This document shows, piece after piece, positions 1-8,939 of a stretch of 64,000 nucleotides of DNA. How positions within the stretch are numbered: the stretch's first letter is position 1; each line of letters begins with the position of its first letter. This DNA comes from Trabulsiella odontotermitis (lineage in GTDB: Bacteria; Pseudomonadota; Gammaproteobacteria; Enterobacterales; Enterobacteriaceae). The notes under the pieces are model-generated. The model was given only the letters and a program-made list of their open reading frames with translations. It was not told the origin of the DNA and ran no database searches. Position numbers and translations under genes: made by a program. Location: positions 186,001 to 250,000 of the forward strand of contig NZ_LIFX01000001.1 in NCBI RefSeq assembly GCF_001297775.1, written 5' to 3'.

Positions 1-12
1 AAGGTTGTTACA

Positions 13-1026
13 TTACGCCAGCGGCTTTTCGCCGTTTTCATCCTGGTCAACCGCAAAGCAGGCAACCAGTTGACCGTTATACTCCTTCAACTGCGGCTGT
101 AGCTGCGTGCAGGGACCGAAACGGCGCGTGCAGCGGGCGTTGAAGGCGCAACCCGGCGGTGGATTCAGCGGGCTCGGCAACTCGCCGGTGAGCTTGATGC
201 GTTCACGGCGGTCGTCCGGGTTCAGACGCGGCGTCGCAGACAGCAGCGCCTGTGTGTACGGATGACGCGGATTGCTGAAAATCTGATCCTTCGTGCCTTT
301 CTCCACACAACGGCCGAGATACATAACCATCACTTCATCGGCGATGTGTTCAACCACTGACAGGTCGTGAGAGATAAAGACGTAGGAAAGCCCCAAATCC
401 TGCTGCAGATCCATCATCAGGTTTAATACCTGCGCGCGGACGGAGACGTCGAGCGCCGACACCGGCTCATCGGCAATCACCACATCCGGGTCAAGCATCA
501 GACCACGGGCAATGGCGATACGCTGACGCTGACCGCCTGAGAACATGTGCGGATAGCGATCGTAATGCTCGGTTTTGAGCCCGACTTTCGCCATCATCGC
601 CAGTGCTTTCTCACGACGCTCCTCTTTGCTGAGCGAGGCGTTGATTATCAGCGGCTCTTCGAGGATCTGCCCGACTTTCTTACGCGGGTTCAGCGAACCG
701 TACGGATTCTGAAAGACGATCTGGATCTTCTGTCGACGCAGCTTTTGCGCGTGGGGATCATGCTTGAGCAGATCCTGCCCCTGATAATAGAGCTGCCCGC
801 CCGTCGGGGTTTCGATCATCGTCAGCAGACGACCAAGCGTGGATTTCCCGCACCCGGACTCGCCCACCACCGCCAGCGTTTTACCGCGTTCGAGGCTGAA
901 CGATACGCCGTCCAGCGCTTTCACCAGACGCTCCGGCGAGAAGAGCCCCTTCTTCACCGGATAATGTTTTTTCAGGTCGATAGCCTGCAGCAATGGCTGC
1001 TGCAGGGTGGCCTCTTGCGAACTCAT
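13..1026 (-). CDS. dppF: Dipeptide ABC transporter ATP-binding subunit DppF
   Basis: One of two ATPases that power the DppABCDF importer of di- and tripeptides (and 5-aminolevulinate/haem in E. coli) at the inner face of the cytoplasmic membrane. The 337-residue protein has a Walker A motif GESGCGKS at about 55-62, the ABC signature SGGQR at 163-167 and Walker B VVIADEP at 182-188. The C-terminal oligopeptide-transporter extension has the family's cysteine motif (GCAFNARC). Its start overlaps the dppD stop by 4 bases (ATGA), which indicates translational coupling. It is the last gene of the operon, and its stop is 13 bases from the left edge, so any terminator is outside. Length and order match E. 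coli dppF. Confidence 0.97.
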   Translation of the reverse strand: MSSQEATLQQPLLQAIDLKKHYPVKKGLFSPERLVKALDGVSFSLERGKTLAVVGESGCGKSTLGRLLTMIETPTGGQLYYQGQDLLKHDPHAQKLRRQKIQIVFQNPYGSLNPRKKVGQILEEPLIINASLSKEERREKALAMMAKVGLKTEHYDRYPHMFSGGQRQRIAIARGLMLDPDVVIADEPVSALDVSVRAQVLNLMMDLQQDLGLSYVFISHDLSVVEHIADEVMVMYLGRCVEKGTKDQIFSNPRHPYTQALLSATPRLNPDDRRERIKLTGELPSPLNPPPGCAFNARCTRRFGPCTQLQPQLKEYNGQLVACFAVDQDENGEKPLA

Positions 1027-2006
1027 AATGTGGGCCTCCCGGCATCATCGAGCGGATAGTGACATTTTGACTGACGGCTACCGTCAACAACGTTCAGCGC
1101 CGGTTCTTCAGCACGGCATTTTTCCGTGGCATACGGGCAGCGCGGGTTGAGCAGACAACCGGTTGGGCGGTCATACTTGCCCGGCACCACGCCCGGCAGC
1201 GAGGCCAGACGCGCTTTGTCCTGCGCAAATTCCGGCAGCGCGCGCAGCAGCGCCTGCGTGTACGGATGGCGCGGCGCACGGAAAATATCCTGCGCTTCAC
1301 CGGTTTCGACAACCTGGCCTGCGTACATCACGATGATTTTGTGTGCCGCTTCCGCCACCAGCGCCAGATCGTGCGTGATCAGGATCAGCGCCATGTTCTC
1401 TTTCTGCTGCAGTTCCAGCAGCAGTTCGATGATCTGCGCCTGAATGGTCACGTCGAGCGCAGTGGTCGGTTCGTCGGCAATCAGCAGCTTCGGACGACAG
1501 GCGATCGCCATGGCGATCATCACGCGCTGGCTCATCCCACCGGAAAGCTGGTGCGGATAGACATCAAGACGCGACGCCGGATCAGGAATGCCGACCTGCG
1601 TCAGCAGGTCAATCGCCCGCTGACGACGCGTTTTCTTGTTCCCGCCCTGATGCACCTGAATAGCTTCCATAATCTGGTAGCCGACGGTGTAGCAGGGGTT
1701 CAGACTGGTCATCGGATCCTGGAAAATCATCGCCACTTCCGCGCCCACCAGCTGGCGGCGTTCTTTTTCGGAAATGCGCTTCAGATCCTGACCGTTAAAC
1801 GCCAGGCTTTCCGCCATCACGCGGCCGGGATAGTCAATCAGCCCCATGATCGCCAGCGAGCTGACCGATTTACCGGAGCCGGATTCCCCGACGATGCCGA
1901 CGACTTCACCCTGATCCACGCTGTAGCTCACACGATCTACGGCGCGAAACTCGCTGCCTTCGTCGCCGAAGTGCACCGATAATTTATCTACATTCAATAA
2001 CGCCAT
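1023..2006 (-). CDS. dppD: Dipeptide ABC transporter ATP-binding subunit DppD
   Basis: Partner ATPase of DppF in the dipeptide importer. The 327-residue protein shows Walker A GESGSGKS at about 40-47, signature LSGGMSQ at 154-160 and Walker B LLIADEP at 174-180, followed by the oligopeptide-family C-terminal extension with clustered cysteines ([15 protein letters not shown]). Ten bases separate it from dppC and it overlaps dppF by 4 bases. DppD and DppF are homologous but clearly distinct, as expected for the heterodimeric nucleotide-binding domains of this family. Confidence 0.97.
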   Translation of the reverse strand: MALLNVDKLSVHFGDEGSEFRAVDRVSYSVDQGEVVGIVGESGSGKSVSSLAIMGLIDYPGRVMAESLAFNGQDLKRISEKERRQLVGAEVAMIFQDPMTSLNPCYTVGYQIMEAIQVHQGGNKKTRRQRAIDLLTQVGIPDPASRLDVYPHQLSGGMSQRVMIAMAIACRPKLLIADEPTTALDVTIQAQIIELLLELQQKENMALILITHDLALVAEAAHKIIVMYAGQVVETGEAQDIFRAPRHPYTQALLRALPEFAQDKARLASLPGVVPGKYDRPTGCLLNPRCPYATEKCRAEEPALNVVDGSRQSKCHYPLDDAGRPTL

Positions 2007-2016
2007 CTCGTGCCTC

Positions 2017-2919
2017 TTACTGCTTCAGTTTGGGATCGAGCGCATCGCGCAGCCCGTCACCCATCAGGTTAAATGCCAGCACCGTCAGCAGGATAGCGAC
2101 ACCCGGGAAGGTGACGACCCACCAGGCGCTTTGCGCGAACTGCAACACGTCGGAGAGCATGGTGCCCCACTCCGGTGTTGGCGGCTGCGCACCCATGCCA
2201 AGGAAGCCAAGAGCGGCCATATCGAGAATGGCGTTAGAGAAACCGAGCGACGCCTGAACAATCAGCGGCGCAAGGCAGTTCGGGAAAATGTTGACGAACA
2301 TCTGGCGCATCGCCCCGGCACCCGCCACGCGCGAGGCGGTGACGTAATCGCGGTTCACCTCCACCAGCACCGCCGCGCGCGTCAGACGCACATAGTGCGG
2401 CAGGGCGACGAAGGTTAGCGCCAGCGAAGCGTTAACGATGGACGGGCCAAATATCGCCACCAGCACCAGCGCCAGCAACAGACTTGGCAGCGCCAGCATG
2501 ATATCGACGATACGCATGATGATGGTATCCACTATGCCGCCGAAGTAGCCTGCCACCAGGCCGAGGATAATCCCCATCACCAGCGACAGTACCACGACCA
2601 GGCAGCCCACCAGCAGCGACAGGCGCGCGCCGTACATCAGTCGCGTCATGATGTCGCGACCAACGTCATCGGTACCGAGCAGGTGCGAGATACTCCCGCC
2701 TTCCATCCATGCTGGTGGCGCCAGCAGCGTATCGCGGAACTGATCCGCCGGGTTATACGGCGCGATAAAGTTCGCGAACACGGCGATGAAAATCATAATG
2801 GCGACGTACACCAGCCCCACGACGGCGCCTTTGTTGCGTTTAAAGTAGTGCCAGAACTCCTGCATCGGGGTCATTGGCACCGGTGCTGCGACAACTTTAT
2901 TTTCAGTAACTTGTGACAT
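2017..2919 (-). CDS. dppC: Dipeptide ABC transporter permease DppC
   Basis: Inner-membrane permease that pairs with DppB to form the translocation pore. The 300 residues contain an N-terminal hydrophilic stretch, a first membrane segment at about 32-52 ([20 protein letters not shown]) and a conserved BPD_transp_1 domain with further hydrophobic segments. The EAA loop that docks on the ATPases is visible around [15 protein letters not shown]. Only 9 bases separate it from dppB upstream and 10 from dppD downstream, so it is plainly in one operon. Length equals E. coli DppC. Confidence 0.97.
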   Translation of the reverse strand: MSQVTENKVVAAPVPMTPMQEFWHYFKRNKGAVVGLVYVAIMIFIAVFANFIAPYNPADQFRDTLLAPPAWMEGGSISHLLGTDDVGRDIMTRLMYGARLSLLVGCLVVVLSLVMGIILGLVAGYFGGIVDTIIMRIVDIMLALPSLLLALVLVAIFGPSIVNASLALTFVALPHYVRLTRAAVLVEVNRDYVTASRVAGAGAMRQMFVNIFPNCLAPLIVQASLGFSNAILDMAALGFLGMGAQPPTPEWGTMLSDVLQFAQSAWWVVTFPGVAILLTVLAFNLMGDGLRDALDPKLKQ

Positions 2920-2928
2920 GATGGCCCC

Positions 2929-3948
2929 TTACTTCTTATGTCGAATACGCGGGTTCACCACGCCATACAGCAGATCGACCAGCAGGTTGACGAGAATGAT
3001 CATCGTCGCGACCAGCAGAACGCCGCCCTGAACGACCGGGTAATCACGACGCTGCAATGCGTCAATCAACCAGCGCCCCAGGCCCGGCCAGGAGAAAATC
3101 GTTTCGGTCAGGATCGCCCCTGCCAGCAACGTACCGACCTGCAGACCGATAACGGTCACCACCGGCAGCATCGCGTTACGCAGCGCATGGACGATGATCA
3201 CGCGCATGCGGGTCAGCCCCTTAGCGCGTGCGGTACGAATGTAATCTTCACCCAGCACTTCCAGCATCGCCGAACGGGTCATACGCACAATCACCGCCAG
3301 CGGGATGGTGCCGAGCACGACGGCGGGCAGGATCATGTGCGCTAAGGCGTCGATGAAATCACCCGACTCGCCCCAGATGGCCGTGTCAATCAGCATAAAG
3401 CCGGTCAACGGCAGGGTATCGTCAAGGAAGACGGAGTCGCTGATACGTCCGGAGACGGGCGTCAGGTTCCACTGTACGGATACCAGCATAATCAGCATCA
3501 TGCCCCACCAGAAGATAGGCATGGAGTAGCCGGTCAGCGCGAGGCCAACCGCAGTATGATCGAAAATGGAACCACGTTTAACGGCAGCCAGCACCCCAAC
3601 CGGGATACCCACGGCAACCGCAAAAATCATGGCGCAGACACCGAGCTCCAGCGTCGCTTTGAAACGCGGCACGAACTCGTCCCACACCGGCAGGCGGCTC
3701 TTCAGCGAAATCCCTAAATCGCCGTGCAGAACCCCCCAGATATAGTGAAGATATTGCTGCCACATTGGCTTATCGAGGCCAAGTTGGGCCAGCAGCTGTG
3801 CATGACGCTCAGGGGAGATACCACGCTCACCCGCCATAATCATTACCGGGTCGCCGGGGATCATATGGACGAAGGCAAAAGTGAGAAGGGTAATACCGAT
3901 AAACGTCGGGATAACTAATCCCAGGCGTCGGAGGATAAACTGCAACAT
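2929..3948 (-). CDS. dppB: Dipeptide ABC transporter permease DppB
   Basis: First permease subunit of the dipeptide importer, 339 residues as in E. coli. It begins with the characteristic MLQFILRRLGLVIPTFIGIT segment, then a periplasmic stretch and the BPD_transp_1 domain with multiple hydrophobic helices. The EAA-type loop (EDYIRTARAKGLTRMRV) precedes the last membrane segments. The gene follows dppA after 178 bases that contain a large REP palindrome. That arrangement is common where a highly expressed periplasmic binding protein gene precedes its membrane subunits. Confidence 0.97.
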   Translation of the reverse strand: MLQFILRRLGLVIPTFIGITLLTFAFVHMIPGDPVMIMAGERGISPERHAQLLAQLGLDKPMWQQYLHYIWGVLHGDLGISLKSRLPVWDEFVPRFKATLELGVCAMIFAVAVGIPVGVLAAVKRGSIFDHTAVGLALTGYSMPIFWWGMMLIMLVSVQWNLTPVSGRISDSVFLDDTLPLTGFMLIDTAIWGESGDFIDALAHMILPAVVLGTIPLAVIVRMTRSAMLEVLGEDYIRTARAKGLTRMRVIIVHALRNAMLPVVTVIGLQVGTLLAGAILTETIFSWPGLGRWLIDALQRRDYPVVQGGVLLVATMIILVNLLVDLLYGVVNPRIRHKK

Positions 3949-4049
3949 AACCCGTATTCTCTATAATGACGCCCCGCCTGGTGACGGTGCGTCTGTATTG
4001 CTCACAAATCTTTCTCCACTCGCCAACTGGCAAGGGATAAAGCACTGCT

Positions 4050-4116
4050 GCCGGGTGGCGCTACGCTTACCCGGCCTACGATTTGTAGGCCAGTGCAAGC
4101 GTAGCGCCACCCGGCG
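4050..4116. repeat. BIME (paired REP elements) between dppA and dppB
   Basis: Two inverted REP units flank a short centre. The outer arms are a perfect 19-bp inverted repeat starting GCCGGGTGGCGCTACGC at 4050 and ending at 4116. The inner parts also pair (GGCCTAC/GTAGGCC). It lies in the transcribed dppA-dppB gap. In this family of operons such elements stabilise the upstream message and lower downstream expression; that role is inferred here. Confidence 0.85.
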
Positions 4117-4126
4117 TTGCTTTTAA

Positions 4127-5734
4127 TTATTCAACAGAGACGTTTTCGAAGTGGTGTTTACCTAATGGATCAACCACATAGCCTTTGACTTCTTTACGCA
4201 CCGGCTCATACACGGTGGAGTGAGCGATGATCAGCGCCGGAGCCTGGTCATGCATCACTACCTGAGCCTGTTTGTACAGTTCAATACGCTTGTTGTGATC
4301 GTCAGTGGCACGTGCCGGCTGAATCAGATCTTCAAACGGCTTGTAGCACCAGCGAGAGTAGTTGGAACCGTCTTTGGCCGCCGCGCAGCTGAACAGGGTG
4401 GCGAAGAAGTTATCCGGATCCCCGTTATCACCGGTCCAGCCCATCATGACGGTCTGGTGTTCACCGGCTTTCGCGCGTTTCAGGTACTCGCCCCACTCGT
4501 AGGTGACGATCTTAGCGGTAACGCCCACTTTCGCCCAGTCAGCCTGAATCATCTCCGCCATACGGCGCGCGTTCGGGTTGTACGGACGCTGTACCGGCAT
4601 CGCCCACAGGTCAACGCTGAAGCCTTTTTCCATACCCGCTTCTTTCAGCAGTGCTTTGGCTTTTTCAGGATCGTAGGTGTAATCCTTAACGTCGTCGTTG
4701 TAGCTCCACATGGTTGGCGGGATCAGGTTTTTCGCGGCCTGGCCTGCACCCTGATAAACCGCTTTGATGATCGCTTCTTTGTTCACCGCGTAGGTCAGCG
4801 CCTGACGCACTTTCACGTCGTCAAACGGTTTCTTCTCGGTGTTGTAGGAGAGATAGCCCACGTTCAGGCCCGGCATCTCCATCAGGTTCAGGTTTTTGTC
4901 CTGCTTCATACGAGCGATATCAGCCGGGTTCGGATACGGCATCACCTGGCACTCGTTTTTCTGCAGTTTGGCGTAACGCACGGACGCATCCGGGGTGATA
5001 GAGAACACCAGACGGTCGATCTGCGGTTTGGTACCCCAGTAATCTGCGAACGCTTTGTACAGGATACGGGAGTCTTTCTGGTACTGCAGCAGCTGGAACG
5101 GACCGGTACCGATTGGGTTCAGGTCGATTTTTTCCGGCGTACCGGCTTTCAGCATGTTGTCAGCATATTCTTTGGACATAATGGACGCGAAGTCCATCGC
5201 CAGGTCGGCGAGGAACGGCGCTTCCGGACGGGTCAGCACGAACTGAACGGTGTTATCGTCCACTTTTTTCACTTCGCTGATCAGATCCGGCAGGCCCATG
5301 CCTTCAAAGTATTCGTAGCTGCCGCCAGACACTTTGTGGTACGGGTTTTTATCATTCTTCTGACGATCGAAAGAGAAGACGACGTCATCAGCGTTGAAAT
5401 CGCGGGTCGGTTTAAAGTCTTTGTTATCCTGCCATTTCACGCCCTGACGCAGATGGAACGTGTAGGTTTTACCGTCTGCGCTGATTTCCCACTTCTCAGC
5501 GAGACCAGGGATTACTTCTGTCGTCCCGATTTTGAATTCAACCAGGCGATTATAAATTGGCACCGAGCTGGCATCGTAAGTTGTACCAGAGGTGAACAGC
5601 TGTGGGTTAAAGCCTTCCGGCGAGCCTTCTGAACAATAGACCAGGGTTTTTGCTTGCACGCTTGCTGCGACTGTCATTGCCACCAGGCTCAGTCCAAGCT
5701 TCAGCATCCCTGACTTTTTCAAGGAAATACTCAT
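4127..5734 (-). CDS. dppA: Periplasmic dipeptide-binding protein DppA
   Basis: Soluble substrate receptor of the importer and, in E. coli, also the dipeptide chemotaxis receptor working with Tap. The 535-residue SBP_bac_5 protein has a typical signal peptide (MSISLKKSGMLKLGLSLVAM, cleavage after VQA near residue 28) and a mature start KTLVYCSEGSPEGFNPQ that closely matches E. coli DppA. The family motif with YDPEKAKALLKEAG is present. The start is supported by a GGAG 8 bases upstream. It is the promoter-proximal gene of dppABCDF and is probably the most abundant product. Confidence 0.98.
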   Translation of the reverse strand: MSISLKKSGMLKLGLSLVAMTVAASVQAKTLVYCSEGSPEGFNPQLFTSGTTYDASSVPIYNRLVEFKIGTTEVIPGLAEKWEISADGKTYTFHLRQGVKWQDNKDFKPTRDFNADDVVFSFDRQKNDKNPYHKVSGGSYEYFEGMGLPDLISEVKKVDDNTVQFVLTRPEAPFLADLAMDFASIMSKEYADNMLKAGTPEKIDLNPIGTGPFQLLQYQKDSRILYKAFADYWGTKPQIDRLVFSITPDASVRYAKLQKNECQVMPYPNPADIARMKQDKNLNLMEMPGLNVGYLSYNTEKKPFDDVKVRQALTYAVNKEAIIKAVYQGAGQAAKNLIPPTMWSYNDDVKDYTYDPEKAKALLKEAGMEKGFSVDLWAMPVQRPYNPNARRMAEMIQADWAKVGVTAKIVTYEWGEYLKRAKAGEHQTVMMGWTGDNGDPDNFFATLFSCAAAKDGSNYSRWCYKPFEDLIQPARATDDHNKRIELYKQAQVVMHDQAPALIIAHSTVYEPVRKEVKGYVVDPLGKHHFENVSVE

Positions 5735-5772
5735 TGTTGTGCTCCGAATGTGATGTTGTCTGTTGTGTTTTG
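5735..5772 (-). promoter_or_regulatory. C/A-rich dppA leader, probable GcvB small-RNA target
   Basis: The untranslated leader just before the dppA start is strikingly C/A-rich on the minus strand (ACAAAACACAACAGACAACA, then ATCACA) and covers the ribosome binding site GGAG. In E. coli and Salmonella the G/U-rich R1 region of GcvB pairs with this type of sequence on dppA mRNA to repress translation. The site is seen directly; GcvB itself is not in this window, so the pairing is inferred. Confidence 0.6.
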
Positions 5773-6302
5773 TCCGCCAGCCTTTATTTGTTTTTTGCCC
5801 GGTCTGGTCGGCAGTGCCCGAAAGCGTTATGAGAGATGGGGAATCCTTTCACAAGGTCGACTGAGTTGCAGTGCAGATTGTCCTTAAAGTGCCCCTCATG
5901 CCCTACAATCTGTCAACAGAATGTGCAAACGTCAATACAGGTAACCAGGATTTACAACAAGGGTGAGAATCAGCAAACAAAGATTAAAAAAAGTTCGGCG
6001 TGTTATTTTCAGCAGGGAAATTTATGCTACGCCCCACAAAGCAGCACAACTCTCTCCATATTCCGCAACAAATAGTGATTAACATTTATGCAAAATGGCA
6101 AAAAATTCGTGCAGAATGGTGAATATCTGAGCGATTAATACCAGTAAGCGTAAAAGGGTTAGCGGAAAATGCTGCGCTTATCCATAAGTAACGCGGAAAA
6201 AGAACTATGCAAATATAAAAAAATACAATGGAATATGTCACAAAATAGTTAACTAATGGTGAGAAGTGGGGATCAACGGGATTTTGGCGAGTTTCCGCTT
6301 GT
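5773..6302. other. Non-coding AT-rich region upstream of dppA
   Basis: About 530 bases with no convincing gene. It should contain the dppA promoter and the rest of its long leader. Two short open frames (5836-6075 plus, 6086-6382 minus) lack plausible ribosome sites and domain content, and I do not accept them. Base composition is clearly more AT-rich than the neighbouring genes, especially from about 5930 to 6250. Confidence 0.6.
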
Positions 6303-6385
6303 GTTTGTCGGGTGGCGCTACGCTTACCCGACCTGGATGTCATATTCCCGTAGGACCGTGCAAGCGAAGCGCCGCCGGGCATTTC
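6303..6385. repeat. BIME / paired REP elements downstream of the proK array
   Basis: Two REP-like units face each other: GTCGGGTGGCGCTACGCTTA near 6306 and, inverted, GCAAGCGAAGCGCCGCCGGG near 6360-6379. Each resembles the REP copies at 4050-4116 and 61723-61753. The element sits at the distal end of the tRNA 3'-end repeat array and separates it from the dppA leader. Confidence 0.75.
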
Positions 6386-6398
6386 AGGCTTTTAAATT

Positions 6399-6799
6399 TG
6401 GTCGGTGATAGAGGATGACTCGCCGGGCTTAGATGCAAAAAAGCCTGCTCGTTGAGCAGGCTTTTCAAATTTGGTCGGTGATAGAGGATGACTCGCCACT
6501 GCGTGGCTCGCCCTTCGGGCCGTTGCTGCGCAACGTTCTCTCGCTCCGCTCGAGTCGAACCTCTGCCCCCGGAGGTTCTCATCCTCCCGGGCTTAGATGC
6601 AGAAAAGCCTGCTCGTTGAGCAGGCTTTTTGAATTTGGTCGGTGATAGAGGATAACTCGCCACTGCGTGGCTCGCCCTTCGGGCCGTTGCTGTGCAACGT
6701 TCTCTCGCTCCGCTCGAGTCGAACCTCTGCCCCCGGAGGTTCTCATCCTCCCGGGCTTAGATGCAGAAAAGCCTGCTCGTTGAGCAGGCTTTTTGAATT
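6399..6799 (-). repeat. Tandem array of tRNA-Pro 3'-end fragments with terminator hairpins
   Basis: Three partial repeats follow proK in its direction of transcription. The last 18 nt of the tRNA gene (plus strand TGGTCGGTGATAGAGGAT, including encoded CCA) recur at 6399-6416, 6472-6489 and 6636-6653, besides the tRNA itself at 6800-6817. Spacings are exactly 164, 164 and 73 bases. Every unit contains the hairpin AAGCCTGCTC/GAGCAGGCTT followed by T residues on either strand (6439-6465, 6603-6630, 6767-6794). The 164-base units add a 91-base GC-rich insert with its own palindromes (6490-6588 region and its copy), which the 73-base unit lacks. It resembles the idea of the rtT repeats after E. 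coli tyrT, but the sequence is different. Function unknown. Confidence 0.85.
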
Positions 6800-6876
<77 letters not shown>

Positions 6877-6888
6877 AATGCGGGGCGC

Positions 6889-6917
6889 ATATTACTGCCG
6901 TGATGCTACCCCGTCAA
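6889..6917 (-). promoter_or_regulatory. Sigma-70 promoter of proK
   Basis: On the minus strand TTGACG (6912-6917) and TAATAT (6889-6894) are spaced by exactly 17 bases. They are followed by the GC-rich discriminator GCGCCCC, typical of stringently controlled stable-RNA promoters. The -10 box lies 12 bases before the mature tRNA 5' end, so the transcript has a very short leader. Confidence 0.8.
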
Positions 6918-6961
6918 TCCCTTATTGAGAAAAAGCCATCCGATCGCCGAGAAAGTCGCCA

Positions 6962-8662
6962 TCACTGCGATTTTATTACGCCTTTCGCGGTATTTGGGAT
7001 ATGGCACCAGTTGTTATTCTCATTAATTCCGCCGTCCGGCGAGGTGTAGCCCAGGCAGCCCATGATGGTGTCGTACAGCTCAACGTGACGGCGTGGCACC
7101 TTCATTTCCGCCTGCTGCTTCAGATGCGCAAAGGCGTCGGCGTTGGCCGGATTTTCCAGATACTTATCCGACATCCATACCATCATCGGCACGCGGAATT
7201 GCTCTGGCGGCGCCAGATTACGCGGCGTGCCGTGCAGGTGCTCCTGCTCGTTGATCGACTCGCCGTGATCCGCGGCATAGAAAACAATCGCTTTCTTGTC
7301 GCGCAACTGGTCCAGCACCTGGCTGATAAAGGAATCCACATAAAGCACTGAGTTGTCGTAAGCGTTGATCAACTCCTGCTTGCTGCAGAATTTGTTAATC
7401 CCGATGCATTCCGGCTGCCACTTCGCAAAATCACGGGTGTAACGCTGGTAATAACTCCAGTGAGAACCTTTGGTATGCAGGATAAGAAGATGCTTACCCT
7501 TTTCGTGCTCTTTCAGCGATACCGACATTTCATTGAGCAGCAGCATGTCGTCGACGTTTTTACCGCGGTTGCGCGGTTCAGCGCCAATCTGCTCGCGGTA
7601 AGCGATGTTGTCCGCCATGGTGTTGCTGTAGAACCACATTTCGCTCTGCATTGCGAACAGGTCTGAGCTAAAGCCCAGTTGCTTCAGTACCGCAAACACG
7701 TTCTGCTCTTTCAGCGTACGCTGCGGATTCTCATCCGCACCGCCCTCGCGCACAAACATGCAGCGCAGCGAGAGTTTCGTCGCCGTATCGCAGGAGTAGC
7801 CGCGGAACGCCACCAGGTTTTTCTCCTGTGCCAGTTTCGGCGTGGTATCCCGGTCATAACCCAGAATGCCCATATGATCCCAGCGCGTGGTTTCACCGAT
7901 GATAAACACCACATAGGTATCATCCAGCGCGTTGCCGGGAGCGTTATAGGTAAACTTTTTCGCCGGGTTGATCAGTGATTTATAGTCGGAGGATTCATCG
8001 ACCTGCGCCCAGGCATACAGGCCCAGCGCCGAAAGCCAGTTCGACGGCAGATAGGAGTTCGCGATCACACCGCCGTAGCTCGGCATATCAATGCCGGTCG
8101 CCTTCTCAATTGTCTTTTGTTGCTGCTCCATCAGCCGGATCGGCGCCCAGACCAGCAGACCGGCCATCACCACCACCGCGACATGACGCACGCGCTGCCC
8201 GCGAGTGCGCAACTGGCGCAGCAACGTATAGCGGCAGCGGTTACTCCAGATGAAGAACAACGGCGGCAGGCTGGTCACTATCGTCCAGAGAATAAAGCCC
8301 TGACCAACCACTTCTTTCGACAGATCGATGTCGGTGGTCATGACCGAGGCAATAATGCCGTAGCCAATCACCACATTCATAAAGGTCATGTAATAGCTGG
8401 CTGCGGCAGAGACGATAACAATCAGCGTCGCCAGTATTTGCCACGGGCGGCGTCCGAACAGCGACAGCAGACGCAGCACGCAAAAAGTGGCAAGCACCGA
8501 GCCAAACAATTCGATGACAGCAAAAATTCCGTTTCTTGCAGTAAAGTGCTCCAGATAACCTTCGAGTCGTCTGAACAAAACCGCGCCGTTCAGAAACAGA
8601 CCAATGTACACCGCCAGCATCAGACACAGCCTCTGCTGGGTGAGGGACTTAATATAATTCAT
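6962..8662 (-). CDS. eptB: Kdo2-lipid A phosphoethanolamine 7''-transferase EptB
   Basis: Transfers phosphoethanolamine from phosphatidylethanolamine to the outer Kdo sugar of LPS on the periplasmic side of the inner membrane. The 566-residue protein has five predicted N-terminal membrane helices (about 12-35, 45-68, 75-100, 115-140, 160-177). A sulfatase-fold catalytic domain follows, with the nucleophile motif GETTR at 256-260 (Thr258 probable) and the metal-binding AADHGES motif later. Length and sequence match E. coli EptB (YhjW). In E. coli the gene is repressed by the MgrR small RNA and activated by sigma-E. I did not find a convincing sigma-E promoter in the 277 bases upstream. Confidence 0.95.
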   Translation of the reverse strand: MNYIKSLTQQRLCLMLAVYIGLFLNGAVLFRRLEGYLEHFTARNGIFAVIELFGSVLATFCVLRLLSLFGRRPWQILATLIVIVSAAASYYMTFMNVVIGYGIIASVMTTDIDLSKEVVGQGFILWTIVTSLPPLFFIWSNRCRYTLLRQLRTRGQRVRHVAVVVMAGLLVWAPIRLMEQQQKTIEKATGIDMPSYGGVIANSYLPSNWLSALGLYAWAQVDESSDYKSLINPAKKFTYNAPGNALDDTYVVFIIGETTRWDHMGILGYDRDTTPKLAQEKNLVAFRGYSCDTATKLSLRCMFVREGGADENPQRTLKEQNVFAVLKQLGFSSDLFAMQSEMWFYSNTMADNIAYREQIGAEPRNRGKNVDDMLLLNEMSVSLKEHEKGKHLLILHTKGSHWSYYQRYTRDFAKWQPECIGINKFCSKQELINAYDNSVLYVDSFISQVLDQLRDKKAIVFYAADHGESINEQEHLHGTPRNLAPPEQFRVPMMVWMSDKYLENPANADAFAHLKQQAEMKVPRRHVELYDTIMGCLGYTSPDGGINENNNWCHIPNTAKGVIKSQ

Positions 8663-8900
8663 GCAAGCAACCCTGGAATAAGGGGGTAAAAAACTGACAT
8701 ACCTGTCGCGTGACAGTCAGCAGATTAAGTAATCGCTTAACAAATCGTTATAAGAAACGTCTACAAGCGCGGTAAGTAGACCACGACATTAAGAAATAAT
8801 TACAGCGGGAAGTGTGATTCAGGCAAAGCTTTACAAAAGTTCAAGTCTTGTTCAGCACAAAAAACAACTTTTCTGCTCAGTTTTCAGACAAATTACAGAC

Positions 8901-8925
8901 AAAAAAAGCCGGTTTCCCGGCTTTT
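8901..8925 (-). terminator. Rho-independent terminator of yhjX
   Basis: Hairpin AAGCCGG/CCGGCTT at 8906-8925 with a T-run on the minus strand (8901-8907), starting 14 bases after the yhjX stop. The flanking A/T runs could let it work in both directions. Confidence 0.85.
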
Positions 8926-8939
8926 CCTTTTCGGAACGA

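Noticed and set aside
547-1443. Plus-strand open frames opposite dppF and dppD
   Set aside because: Antisense shadows of conserved coding sequence with no ribosome sites or family resemblance.
5836-6382. Short open frames upstream of dppA
   Set aside because: No Shine-Dalgarno sequence, no domain, AT-rich leader DNA; one crosses the REP element.
6399-6489. CRISPR-like array formed by regularly spaced 18-nt repeats
   Set aside because: The intervening sequences are also repeats of each other, the 18-nt element is the tRNA 3' end, and there are no cas genes.
8720-8760. PmrA-like box upstream of eptB (CTTAAT and GTTAAG half-sites on the minus strand)
   Set aside because: The half-sites are 6 bases apart instead of the 5 required by the PmrA consensus and one begins with G; eptB is not a known PmrA target in E. 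coli.
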